The translations under genes and the position numbers were made by a program. Positions 7,884 through 15,733 of a stretch of DNA of 15,942 nt are shown here, piece after piece. The notes below the pieces were generated by a model. It made no database searches. It was not told the origin of the DNA and saw only the letters and a list, made by a program, of their open reading frames with translations. Within the stretch, counting starts at the first letter, position 1, and every line of letters begins with the position of its first letter. Source of the stretch: Anaerolineae bacterium (GTDB lineage: Bacteria > Chloroflexota > Anaerolineae > UBA1429); contig JAFGLK010000086.1 of the NCBI GenBank assembly GCA_016928125.1, forward strand, positions 1 through 15,942. Reading direction: 5' to 3'.

Positions 7884-7905
7884 CCGACCTTTCCTCCCTT
7901 GCTAC

Positions 7906-7933
7906 AGTATTCGTAACGACGCGAGTGGCGCAA
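7906..7933 (-). promoter_or_regulatory. Possible promoter of the ACP gene
   Basis: TTGCGC (7933-7928), a 16-base spacer and AATACT (7911-7906) on the minus strand would start transcription just before the ACP ribosome site. The boxes are only partial matches. An imperfect inverted repeat (AGTG-GCGC / GCGC-T-CACT, 7924-7947) overlaps the -35 side. The rest of the gap up to 8085 shows nothing further. Confidence 0.3.
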
Positions 7934-8085
7934 TGATGGCGCTCACTGCCCAAGACAAGGCGCCACAAAGCACAACGATGCCTCTGGTCCTTGGCACAGG
8001 TCGCTTCTCAAAACACTTCTCGCCCAGAATGGTTACGCCTCTGCGCCGGATGTGCGGGCGTGGCTCGAGCCTTGTCGAGTAGCGC

Positions 8086-9450
8086 TCACCAGGGGATGCG
8101 CAAGATCATGCCCACATAGATCAGAGAACTGGTGAGGCCGTTAGCAGCCTTGAGTTGCGGTACCGTCGTGCCGTAACGGCGGGCGATGCTGTAGAGCGTG
8201 TCGCCTGGTTGCACCCGATGGGTGCGGGGATAGCCTGGATGCGTGCCGCCAGGGCCTCCTGGCCCGGCCGATGTCCACACCGCGATCGGGGGCCAGCCTG
8301 TCCAGCCATCCGGCGGGATGACGAGCCGCTGGAAGACATAGATATCATAGCTCTTGAGGTTGTTGGCCAGCATGATCATCTCGACGGGCACCTCGTGCAT
8401 AGCCGCGATCGTGTAGAGCGTCTGGCCGGGCTGCACGATGTGGATGAAAGGGCCTTCCTGCAAAAGCGTGGGAATGTAGAGCACCTGGTAGGCATACACA
8501 GCCGGGCTAGGCAGATGATTGATGCGCATAATGGCCCACACGGTGGTCCGATGCTTCTGAGCGATCGAGTAGAGCGTCTCACCCGGCTGTACGACGTGTA
8601 TCGAAGGGCCTGGGGGCACCTCTGCTGGCCCCGGGATGTAGATCACGCTGCCGACCCGCAGCACATCGCTCATCATCCCGTTGGCCTTCATGATCTGCTG
8701 AGGCGTGGTGTGGAAGCACTTGGCTAGCTGCAGCAGCGTATCGCCTAATTTGACGGTGTATGTGATGGTCTGCGTGACCGGAAAGCAGCTAGGCGTCGGC
8801 GTGCGCGTGGCCGATGGCCCAGGTGTGATCGTGGGCGTCAACGTGTGCACAGTGGGCGGCGTCTGGGTCGCAGGACAATACTGGGCCAGGAGCTGGAGCC
8901 CATTCTGCGCCTCTTGCCCGTAGGGTCGCAGCGCCAGAGCCAGGTTGAACTGCGCCCGCGCGACTTCGCACTGGCCATCGGTCATCAAGTCATACCCGTA
9001 GGCCACGTGCGCATAGTACTTGCGTTCCTGCACGTTGCGATAGTTGGGATCGATGGCCTCGATCTGGCCGATGATCTCCAGCGCCTTGGGCCAATCTTGA
9101 TTGGCCCAATAGATGTCCAGAACCTGCCACAGGTAAGCAAGCTGATCCTCTTGCAGTGCGGGCGCTAACGCAAACGGCCCCCAGGGCCCTGCCGACGCGC
9201 CATCTGGAGCCCCTTGTGCGAGACTGGTCTGAGCTTCTGCGCTCGGCGAGACCTCAATCGCACCCGCCCGAGCCCGGAGCAGTGGGACGAGGCATGTGGC
9301 CCAAACGACCACTGCCAACAACAGGTGTGGTGCCCACAACCTGGAGACTCGCATGATTCGCCCAAGCGCAGGCGCACGCTTGCCGACCGGCCCAGCGGGC
9401 TGGAGCTGTCTCTCATCATACCTTGGCTTGCGTTGCGGAGCTGACGACAT
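8086..9450 (-). CDS. Exported TPR-like protein with four LysM domains
   Basis: From ATG 9450 the protein has 454 residues. A hydrophobic segment (HLLLAVVVWATCLVPLL, about residues 52-68) preceded by Arg residues is a signal peptide or anchor. Next is a TPR-like helical region (about 100-190, WPKALEIIGQIEAIDPNYRNV), a Thr/Pro-rich linker, and four LysM domains at about 231-273, 285-327, 337-378 and 411-453. Each has a V-x-x-GDTL-type opening and a closing YIP/VIP/RIP. LysM binds N-acetylglucosamine polymers such as peptidoglycan, so the protein should sit at the cell wall. No catalytic domain is present. The start is uncertain: ATG 9354 would give a classic signal peptide directly (MRVSRLWAPH), and neither site has a strong ribosome sequence. 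The open frame reaches 9597. Confidence 0.9.
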   Translation of the reverse strand: MSSAPQRKPRYDERQLQPAGPVGKRAPALGRIMRVSRLWAPHLLLAVVVWATCLVPLLRARAGAIEVSPSAEAQTSLAQGAPDGASAGPWGPFALAPALQEDQLAYLWQVLDIYWANQDWPKALEIIGQIEAIDPNYRNVQERKYYAHVAYGYDLMTDGQCEVARAQFNLALALRPYGQEAQNGLQLLAQYCPATQTPPTVHTLTPTITPGPSATRTPTPSCFPVTQTITYTVKLGDTLLQLAKCFHTTPQQIMKANGMMSDVLRVGSVIYIPGPAEVPPGPSIHVVQPGETLYSIAQKHRTTVWAIMRINHLPSPAVYAYQVLYIPTLLQEGPFIHIVQPGQTLYTIAAMHEVPVEMIMLANNLKSYDIYVFQRLVIPPDGWTGWPPIAVWTSAGPGGPGGTHPGYPRTHRVQPGDTLYSIARRYGTTVPQLKAANGLTSSLIYVGMILRIPW

Positions 9451-9636
9451 AGGACCGCCGACCGTCCTGTGGAGCTGGTGGTGAGTAGACGTCAACACCC
9501 GACCACACGCTATCAGCGCACGACCCGTGCGCGGTGACAGCGTGAGGTCGCAGTGAAGAATACGCGCGATGGGTGATCTTGTCCAATGCACCTGCAAGAG
9601 GGGGCCAAGGCGCTAGGCCCGCTTGGGGGATTCTCG

Positions 9637-10719
9637 CTAGATTCCCGGCAAAGGCTCTAGATAGATGGCGGCAGCCCACAGGTACTGGTCGTTGAAGATC
9701 ACCTCGACCCACTGGTACGTGCCCACCCATCGCGCCTCTCCCGTGCTCGGCAGAATCGTGCCCGCGGCGACCACGCAGGCCACACTGTAGCTCGTGCCTG
9801 GGCCACGCCGCAACCGCAGGCCCCCGGAAGCTGTGACGCGATAGGCTGGTGCGACCGAGAGCTCCAGGCTCGGTCTCATCACAGACCCGGATGAGGGATC
9901 AAACCAGCCGCCCGACGGAACCCGGGCTGCACCGCAATCGATCCCGCAGCCGGCCGATTCGGATGACGAACAGACGCTCGGGCAGTCGGGGCCTGAGCAG
10001 CACAATTCGGGGCGCCCGTCGCGCAGATAGTCAGAGTTGACCAGGGCGCGGTAGCGCTCGGCGTCTACCACGTCGCGCACCAGATCAAGGTCGGCTCCTA
10101 GCTCAGTCACCAAGTCGTAAAGCGTTCCGCCGGCCCACAGCCACCCAGAGAGGTCGTCTGGATCCATTTGGAGCACCCGCGCTGCAGCGTGTAGATCGAC
10201 CAGTCGGTAGATCCCTTCCCCGAAGCCCATGTCACAGTCGGTACAGGGCAAGACCTGCCCGCCTGTGGTGACCAGTCGGTGCGCCGATGAGGGCAACTTC
10301 GGGGCAGGCCTGGCAGCAGGGGCCGCTGCCGTGTACAGCGCAACCTCGGCTTGAGGGGTTGAGCGCGGCGCACTTGCCTCGATGGCCACGCTCTGGTGGG
10401 ACAGCTCCGCCGGGGCCGAGAGAGCGCTCGCGAGCTTGGGCGCGAGCGAAGCGACTGGCGTCGATGTGACTTGGGCCGAGCGCGATATCGTGGCAGGGGT
10501 CTCCGCCGCGAGCGCCAGCTCGCCGGGCGTTGATTGGGGCTGCGCCAAGCTCACCATCGCCGGGGCGGGCAGCGTGGCCGCCTGAGCCACAACTGGACCC
10601 CAGCCGAGCGCACGCCCCCCCTCGATACAGAACATGAGGCCGGACAGAAAGATGCCCACTACACCGACCGTGAGCATCTGGAATTCTCCCCGCGTGGGCA
10701 AGAAAGGCTCACGGCCCAT
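9637..10719 (-). CDS. Cys-rich exported protein P1 with C-terminal SH3 domain
   Basis: This is the last of four adjacent paralogues. From ATG 10719 it has 360 residues. An N-terminal hydrophobic segment (MLTVGVVGIFLSGLMF, from about residue 15) is followed by about 110 residues of Ala/Pro/Ser/Thr-rich linker. The shared core then starts with LPCTDCD (CxxC at 159-162), runs through the helical WAGGTLYDLV and VDAERYRALVNSDYLRD segments, and ends in a reduced Cys cluster (CCx4Cx3Cx7Cx3C). A bacterial SH3 domain (about 293-358, GLRLRRGPGTSY) closes the protein. SH3 domains of this type usually bind cell wall. GGGGGG precedes the start; the GTG one codon earlier has equally good spacing, and the open frame extends to 10812. 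The core domain's function is unknown to me. Confidence 0.85.
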   Translation of the reverse strand: MGREPFLPTRGEFQMLTVGVVGIFLSGLMFCIEGGRALGWGPVVAQAATLPAPAMVSLAQPQSTPGELALAAETPATISRSAQVTSTPVASLAPKLASALSAPAELSHQSVAIEASAPRSTPQAEVALYTAAAPAARPAPKLPSSAHRLVTTGGQVLPCTDCDMGFGEGIYRLVDLHAAARVLQMDPDDLSGWLWAGGTLYDLVTELGADLDLVRDVVDAERYRALVNSDYLRDGRPELCCSGPDCPSVCSSSESAGCGIDCGAARVPSGGWFDPSSGSVMRPSLELSVAPAYRVTASGGLRLRRGPGTSYSVACVVAAGTILPSTGEARWVGTYQWVEVIFNDQYLWAAAIYLEPLPGI

Positions 10720-10898
10720 CACGCGCGTCCCCCCTCGCGGGCCCTGACTTGGCCCATCGGGCTTGACAGCAATTCGACTTGATAATCCGGCTGAAACCTC
10801 ACGCCTCGGCATAGCTCAACTCCGATGCACATCGTCTGATCCGGAGAGTTGGTGGCCACAGGGCGGCTCAGGCTTTCGGTCGCAGACCCTTCCAGCCG

Positions 10899-11681
10899 CT
10901 AGCGGCGAGACGCGAATACGATCTCTAGCCGACAGGCCGGAACGCAACCGCACGCCTCGCCGACACAGCTGCCGGGGCAGCAATCCCCCTCGCAACACAG
11001 CTCGGGGCGGGCATCCCGCAAATAGTCCGAGTTCGCCAAGGCGCGATGGCGCTCGGCGTGCACCGCGCCGCGCACAGAGCGCAGATCGCCCCCCTGCTCG
11101 CGAACCGCATCCGCCAGAGTGCCCCCCGCCCAGAGAAAGCTGGAGAACTCGTCCGCATCCCTCTTGAGGATCCAGGCGGCGACGTTCAGGTCAACCAGGT
11201 GATACAACCCGTCCGCAAAGGCCAGATCGCAGCCGGTGCAGGGCAAGATGCGTCCATAATCTAGCCTTCCACCGACGGGTGCGCATGGTGGCGCGCACAA
11301 GGGTGCAGGTTGGTCCGCATGGAAGGGCGTAGGCGTCGGCGGCCGTGCTGCTGGCGGCGACGGCGGTCGTGTTGGCGTAGGGGACGGCTCAGCAGGCGGC
11401 GTCGCGCTCGGGCCTAGCGTGGGCCCCGCCTGTCTCGGCGCCGCCAGCGCAGGCAATGCAGTTGGGGGCGCCGGCTCGTCTGACAGCGAAGGCGTGTCGG
11501 AAGAGGCCCTGGCCTGGCCTGGCAACGACCGCACAGCGGCAACATCCCCCTCGGCTTGCTGATCGCCTGCCGAATTACACGCGACCACCAACCCCAGGAC
11601 AGAAACAGCGACGGCCAGCCTGACCAAACCCAGAGTGAGTGACCGCATGCCGCTCCGCCGACACGATAGCGAAAGCTTCAT
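10899..11681 (-). CDS. Cys-rich lipoprotein P2
   Basis: Second paralogue of the cluster in coordinate order. From ATG 11681 (after a run of seven G) it has 260 residues. The signal sequence ends in the lipobox LVVAC, so Cys35 should be lipid-modified and the protein held on the outer face of the membrane. A long Pro/Ala/Thr linker (about 55-140) leads to the shared core ILPCTGCD, then LWAGGTLADAV and HAERHRALANSDYLRD. The Cys cluster CCEGDCCPGSCVGEACGC with a final Cys follows, and the protein stops about ten residues later. It has no SH3 domain. The cluster spacing CCx3CCx3Cx4CxCx3C is identical to P3 and P4. The function is unrecognised; a wall- or metal-related surface role is only a guess. 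Confidence 0.85.
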   Translation of the reverse strand: MKLSLSCRRSGMRSLTLGLVRLAVAVSVLGLVVACNSAGDQQAEGDVAAVRSLPGQARASSDTPSLSDEPAPPTALPALAAPRQAGPTLGPSATPPAEPSPTPTRPPSPPAARPPTPTPFHADQPAPLCAPPCAPVGGRLDYGRILPCTGCDLAFADGLYHLVDLNVAAWILKRDADEFSSFLWAGGTLADAVREQGGDLRSVRGAVHAERHRALANSDYLRDARPELCCEGDCCPGSCVGEACGCVPACRLEIVFASRR

Positions 11682-11858
11682 CCGGTCCCCCCCTTGCCAG
11701 GCGGCCATCCCATCTGGCACAGAAGACATGATGCCAACGTGCCTTGCTGGCATACGGCGCGCAAAAGCGGCCTATGGCGCGCCGAGGGACGGGAAGCACC
11801 GCAGTGCGGTCCCCTTCTGACCCTCACTCACGCCATAAGCCGCCAGCCTAACTTGGCT

Positions 11859-12620
11859 CTAGTAGACAGGCGTCAGATACGCGGACGAGCACCACAGCCG
11901 CTGACCACCGTGGTTCACTTCCATCCACGACCAACCTCCAGGCCACGAGACATTGCCCGTGCTCTTGAGGATCGTGCCGTAAGGAGCCACCGTCACGATG
12001 CGGTACGAGGTGCCAGGTCCAGTACGAAGGCGCAGCCCTGCCTTTGCCGTGACGCGATAGGAAGCGCCCTGCCAGTGGCCGTCCCAATCCTTGCCACCGC
12101 ATTTGGTCTCGCACTTGCCAGTGTCCTCATCGCAGACCACGACGCAACTGCACTCCGGATCGACGCAGGCGCTCGGGCAGCAATCCCCCTCGCAGCACAG
12201 ATCGGGTCGATCGTCCCGCAGGTAGTCCGAGTTGGACAGCGCGCGGTAGCGCTCGGCATCCACTGCATCGCGCACAAAGCGCGCATCGACCTGGGTCTCG
12301 GTGATCATATCCGCGAGGCTGCCGCCGGCCCACAGCATGTTGGAGACGTCGTCCATCTCCATCCCCAGGGCCCGCGCAGCGGCGTTGATGTCGACCAAGC
12401 GATACACGCCCTCGGCAAATGGTAGGTCACAATCCGTGCAGGGCAAGATTCGGCCGTACCCATAGTAGCCCGGATTGGTATCCCCATTGTCGTCGCTGGC
12501 TGGCTGGCCGCATCCATCCTTGCTCGGAGGACCGGCGGCGAAAGCGGGAGCGGCAACCACTAGACCCAACGCCACGATGACGCCTAATACTAATGCGATC
12601 ATCCTCAGACGGCGCAACAT
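11859..12620 (-). CDS. Cys-rich secreted protein P3 with C-terminal SH3 domain
   Basis: Third paralogue, 253 residues from ATG 12620, which follows GGAGGGAAAGG. A clear Sec signal peptide (MLRRLRMIALVLGVIVALGL) should be cleaved after AFA at residue 28. The core has PCTDCD (Cys61, Cys64) and a helical region (about 70-128: VDINAAARALGM, LWAGGSLADMITE, RDAVDAERYRAL), then NSDYLRD. The Cys cluster at 142-163 is CCx3CCx3Cx4CxCx3C, with two further Cys at 170 and 174. A bacterial SH3 domain occupies about 187-253 (GLRLRTGPGTSYRIV). The protein should be free in the wall or outside the cell, held by SH3. It is very similar to P4 in signal peptide and core, and their upstream DNA is also alike. It has its own promoter. 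Confidence 0.9.
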   Translation of the reverse strand: MLRRLRMIALVLGVIVALGLVVAAPAFAAGPPSKDGCGQPASDDNGDTNPGYYGYGRILPCTDCDLPFAEGVYRLVDINAAARALGMEMDDVSNMLWAGGSLADMITETQVDARFVRDAVDAERYRALSNSDYLRDDRPDLCCEGDCCPSACVDPECSCVVVCDEDTGKCETKCGGKDWDGHWQGASYRVTAKAGLRLRTGPGTSYRIVTVAPYGTILKSTGNVSWPGGWSWMEVNHGGQRLWCSSAYLTPVY

Positions 12621-12777
12621 GACCCTTTCCCTCCATTTCTCATGCTTACGGATGAACCACCTCTGTGCCAGTATAGCACATTCGAATGTCCGACACAAGA
12701 GGCTAGCGCCCATGGCCATGTGATTCTGGCATCAATCCGGCTAGAATCGGAAACAATGGGGATATCTGGAGCATCGT
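12621..12777. repeat. Duplicated upstream region, copy in front of P3
   Basis: This stretch aligns with 13675-13832 in front of P4. Shared blocks include the ribosome site, CCAGTATAGCACAT, CACAAGAGGCTAG, GTGATTCTGGCA, AATCGGAA and AGCATCGT in the same order. Similarity stops at about the end given here. With the coding similarity it shows that promoter and gene were duplicated together. Confidence 0.8.
12670..12698 (-). promoter_or_regulatory. Promoter of P3
   Basis: On the minus strand TTGTGT (12698-12693), a 17-base spacer and TATACT (12675-12670) are present. TGC directly before the -10 box makes it an extended -10 promoter. The spacer holds a perfect 12-bp palindrome, ACATTCGAATGT (12678-12689), which is not kept in the P4 copy. 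The same boxes at the same spacing lie in front of P4. Confidence 0.65.
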
Positions 12778-13125
12778 CGTCCCCTTGATCCTAGCCATGG
12801 GATCATCTCGTCGAAACCAAATCGCCACACAAACGCTTGACGGGCTGATCATCGCCCACAGACCGATGCACTGGGCCGACGCAGTCCACGATTCGAGATG
12901 CTAGAGCGCCATGGCACACCCCAGCGCAAATGCTGCTTGGCGGCGCCGGCAAGCGCGAGAACGCGATCGCAGGCTGGCGCAAGACGGAGCGCTGGCCTGC
13001 AATCGCAAAGGCAGCTTGCCTTTTGGCCGTGGCTCTGGAGCACACGGCGCAGGGACAAGCCCCCTGGCGCAGATTCGCGATCATCGGCCCTGGGCGCAGC
13101 GTGCAGGTCAGTGCTCACTCCAGAG
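12778..13125. other. Intergenic stretch between P4 and P3, no convincing gene
   Basis: About 350 bases lie between the end of the P3 upstream repeat and the stop codon of P4. Open frames exist on both strands but none has family-like sequence, a ribosome site or similarity to the SH3 domain that P4 lacks. A 7-bp hairpin, AAAGGCA-GCT-TGCCTTT (13007-13023), about 100 bases past the P4 stop, could act as a weak terminator, with only three to four T on either strand. I see nothing else. Confidence 0.5.
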
Positions 13126-13674
13126 CTACCGGGGTCGACTGTAATGCCAAGGATTGCACTTCGGGCCGTCATCCTTCTCATCGCAGGCCTCGACGCAACT
13201 GCATTGCTCGTCGACACACACGTTCGGGCAGCAATCCCCCTCGCAGCACAGCTCGGGTCGATCTTCCCTCAGATAGTCCGAGTTGACCAGGGCACGGTAG
13301 CGCTCAGCATCTACCGCATCGCGCACGTAGCGCCCGTCGATCTGCTTCTCCGTGATCAGATCCGCCAGGCTGCCACCGGCCCACAGGGTGTTGGAGACAT
13401 CATCCATCTTCAGGCCCAGGGCGCGCGCGGCCGCATTCAGGTCGACCAGTCGGTAGATCCCCTCCGCAAAAGGCAGGTCACAGTCGGTGCAGGGCAGCGT
13501 TCGGCCGTACCCATAGTAGCCCGCCGAGCCATCCTCCTCAGCGTCCTTGGGCGGCATTCTACCGTAGCCGTCAGGGCTCGGAGGACCACCAGCGAAAGCA
13601 GGCACGGCCACCACCAGGCCCAAAACCACGATGACGGCCAATACGAATGCGATCATCTTCAGACGGCGCAACAT
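13126..13674 (-). CDS. Cys-rich secreted protein P4, short form without SH3 domain
   Basis: Fourth paralogue, 182 residues from ATG 13674, which follows GGAGGGAAAGG. The signal peptide (MLRRLKMIAFVLAVIVVLGL, cleavage after AFA at 28) is nearly that of P3. The mature part has PCTDCD (CxxC at 62-65), the helical core (VDLNAAARALGL, LWAGGSLADLITE, RDAVDAERYRALVNSDYLRE) and the Cys cluster in the conserved spacing CCx3CCx3Cx4CxCx3C. After the cluster it diverges from P3 and ends with KCNPWHYSRPR. The SH3 domain is absent, and no SH3 remnant is visible downstream. Either P4 lost it after duplication or P3 keeps the older form also seen in P1. It should be secreted. Function is unknown. Confidence 0.88.
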   Translation of the reverse strand: MLRRLKMIAFVLAVIVVLGLVVAVPAFAGGPPSPDGYGRMPPKDAEEDGSAGYYGYGRTLPCTDCDLPFAEGIYRLVDLNAAARALGLKMDDVSNTLWAGGSLADLITEKQIDGRYVRDAVDAERYRALVNSDYLREDRPELCCEGDCCPNVCVDEQCSCVEACDEKDDGPKCNPWHYSRPR

Positions 13675-13832
13675 GATCCTTTCCCTCCGTTTCTGATGCT
13701 GATGCACGAATCACTACAACCCCAGTATAGCACATCTGAGCATCCGGCACAAGAGGCTAGAGCCCACAGTTGTGTGATTCTGGCACCCATTGGCCTCAAA
13801 TCGGAAGTATTGAGTCTATCTACAGCATCGTG
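13675..13832. repeat. Duplicated upstream region, copy in front of P4
   Basis: This is the partner of the repeat at 12621-12777, with the same order of shared blocks. The rest of the gap up to 13988 holds no gene. It has one short hairpin (CTGGC-TTC-GCCAG, 13949-13961) behind the stop of the membrane protein, without a T-run, so a terminator is doubtful. Confidence 0.75.
13724..13752 (-). promoter_or_regulatory. Promoter of P4
   Basis: On the minus strand TTGTGC (13752-13747), a 17-base spacer and TATACT (13729-13724) with TGC just before the -10 box form an extended -10 promoter. Conservation of both boxes and of the spacing with the P3 promoter supports function. Confidence 0.65.
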
Positions 13833-13988
13833 GCGCCATCGGCGCTCACGATGAGACGACGGGTGCGGGATCGGGTGCCTGCAAAAGCAGATAAGTCTAT
13901 CTTCGTACGCAGAGGCAAACAGAGGAGTGCCAGACAAGACAAGGCTACCTGGCTTCGCCAGAAAGGCAGCTGAGCGCCTGGCAGCAGC

Positions 13989-15716
13989 CTACTCGCGCCG
14001 ATCCAGGAGACGCAGGCGACGCGCGGGCAGGCGTTCTGGCTCAGCCCGGGCGCGGTCGTCGACGTGAGAGCCAAGGGTTGAGCCCGCACTCACGCCAAAG
14101 CTGCTGGGCTCCGCGGACAGGGCCCGCTCGAGTACTGCGCGCAGCCGGGCATCTCGGGTGCTACGCAACGCCTCGGCAATACGCCGGTCGATGTCCTCCT
14201 GGAGCTTGAGCGCCGCCAGGGCGTTGATCAGCAGCTGCTCGCGCTCCGGCGCGGCTTGCATGAGCGCTTCGAGCAGCACACCGGTCGCGGCGGGGCCCTC
14301 GGAGAGGAGAGCGGCGACGAGGCCTTCCTGATGTGCGCCGTCAATCCAGAGCAGTGCCTCGGCCAGCTCGCGGCGCGCGCCCAAAGTGATCAGCAATTGC
14401 GCCACCCGGGTGGTGAGCTGCGGGCTCGAGCTGCGCAACGCCTCCAGGAGACGCTCGCGGCCATCTTGCCCAAAGCTCTCGATCAGGCGATAGGCGCGCT
14501 CGCAGACCTGGGGCGACTCGTGCACCAGAGCAGAGAGCAGCGCGTCGAATCCGCCCAGACCGATGCGGCTGAAAGAGGCTTCGGCCACCTGGGCCACTTC
14601 TTCGCTCGGGTCGCCCAGCGCATCGACCAGGGGCTGCATGTCGACCAAATCGGCCACGTCTCCCAATTCGCGGGCGGCGGCCATGCGCAGCGAGCGATCT
14701 CGGCTCGATAGGTCAGCATATAGCGCTGCGGTGCGCCGCAGAAAGCGGATATCACGGTAGTAAGGGGTCTCATTCTCGATGGCGCTGAAAGCCTGCACAG
14801 CTCTGGGCCAGTCTCGCTCGCGATAGGACCGGATGCCCGTGGCGTAGAGCTGCTCCCGACGCCAGGTGGCCGTCTCGGCGGAGCTGACCAACGCATCGAG
14901 TCTGTCCACGTCCCTGTACTGGGGCTCCACCTCTCGGATCGTCTCGATCTCGTCTCGCGCGTCGGCCCAGCGCTCCAGTTTGATCTGCTCGCGCAGCCTG
15001 AGATAGGCCGCGCTAAGCTCTATCTCGCGTCGCCGTCGGCGTCGCGTCTGATAACGCTGCCATCCCAGAGCGGCGGCCAGAAGCACGACTCCCAGGATCA
15101 GGTACGGAAGGCCCATGCTAAAGACCGTCGCGGCAAAAAGCCGGAAGGCATGCTCCCAACGGCTCTCCAACCGGATCTCGAACGCGAGTTGGGAGATCGG
15201 CGTGGCCCGCTCGCCCTGGCGGAGGGTGGGCACAACCTTGAGGCGATAGGGCACTACCAGCCGCCCCTGTAGTTGCGTCTGGCCATGGACCACACGCAGA
15301 TTGTGGGGCAGCGCGTCGGGATAGCCCGGCGTGATCGTCAAGCGACCGGGAATCGGGTCGCCGTCGCTATCCACAAAGAGGATCGCCTGTTCTGAGAGAG
15401 GAAAGGCAACCTCAAAACGCTGGATCGCTTCGGGCGTGTCCGCCCGCGCGCTCACCGTGATGATGGGGAGTTCGCGCGCGCCCTCGCTGGCGCTCAGGCG
15501 TACCGGATGGATGATGCGGAGCTCGACCCCGGGCAAACCAAACCCCGCCAGATCCACAGCCTCGCCGGCGCGTCGCGCCGGGGCTGTGGCCAGGCGCATG
15601 AACCAAAGCGCGGTCAGCAGCGTACCCAGCAGCAGCACGCCCCCCAACAACGCCCGGCGTCGCAACGCTATCCAGTTCAGTCCCTGCGCCAGAGCGGCTC
15701 GTAGTCTCTCGATCAT
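13989..15716 (-). CDS. Two-pass membrane protein with TPR-like and HEAT repeats
   Basis: The product has 575 residues. A first membrane helix (about 23-42) is followed by an external beta-rich domain of about 150 residues, with a DSDGDPIPG segment near 116-124 that resembles a calcium-type loop. A second helix (about 193-219) ends in a strongly basic stop (RYQTRRRRRR). The cytoplasmic part begins with TPR-like helices (about 230-330; ARDEIETIREVEPQYRDV, WPRAVQAFSAIENETPYYRDI). HEAT-type repeats follow (about 336-540; AARELGDVADLVDMQPLVDALGD), and an Arg-rich tail ends the protein. No catalytic motif is visible, so it is probably a scaffold linking the cell exterior to cytoplasmic partners. 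It starts 17 bases after the stop of the upstream partial gene, implying one transcript; AAGGA lies just before ATG. I know no named family. Confidence 0.88.
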   Translation of the reverse strand: MIERLRAALAQGLNWIALRRRALLGGVLLLGTLLTALWFMRLATAPARRAGEAVDLAGFGLPGVELRIIHPVRLSASEGARELPIITVSARADTPEAIQRFEVAFPLSEQAILFVDSDGDPIPGRLTITPGYPDALPHNLRVVHGQTQLQGRLVVPYRLKVVPTLRQGERATPISQLAFEIRLESRWEHAFRLFAATVFSMGLPYLILGVVLLAAALGWQRYQTRRRRRREIELSAAYLRLREQIKLERWADARDEIETIREVEPQYRDVDRLDALVSSAETATWRREQLYATGIRSYRERDWPRAVQAFSAIENETPYYRDIRFLRRTAALYADLSSRDRSLRMAAARELGDVADLVDMQPLVDALGDPSEEVAQVAEASFSRIGLGGFDALLSALVHESPQVCERAYRLIESFGQDGRERLLEALRSSSPQLTTRVAQLLITLGARRELAEALLWIDGAHQEGLVAALLSEGPAATGVLLEALMQAAPEREQLLINALAALKLQEDIDRRIAEALRSTRDARLRAVLERALSAEPSSFGVSAGSTLGSHVDDRARAEPERLPARRLRLLDRRE

Positions 15717-15733
15717 GATCCTTACTGCGCCGA

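Noticed and set aside
11755..11790. 8-bp inverted repeat CGGCGCGC/GCGCGCCG between P3 and P2 as a terminator
   Set aside because: The stem is good, but no T-run follows on the minus strand. It may be a chance GC-rich repeat.
13007..13023. Hairpin AAAGGCA-GCT-TGCCTTT as a firm terminator of P4
   Set aside because: The T-run is only three to four bases and it lies about 100 bases past the stop, so it is mentioned only as a possibility in the intergenic entry.
12898..13854. 318-codon plus-strand frame across P4 and its flanks
   Set aside because: Its middle is the antisense of the P4 core, and its ends lie in non-coding DNA. There is no recognisable domain.
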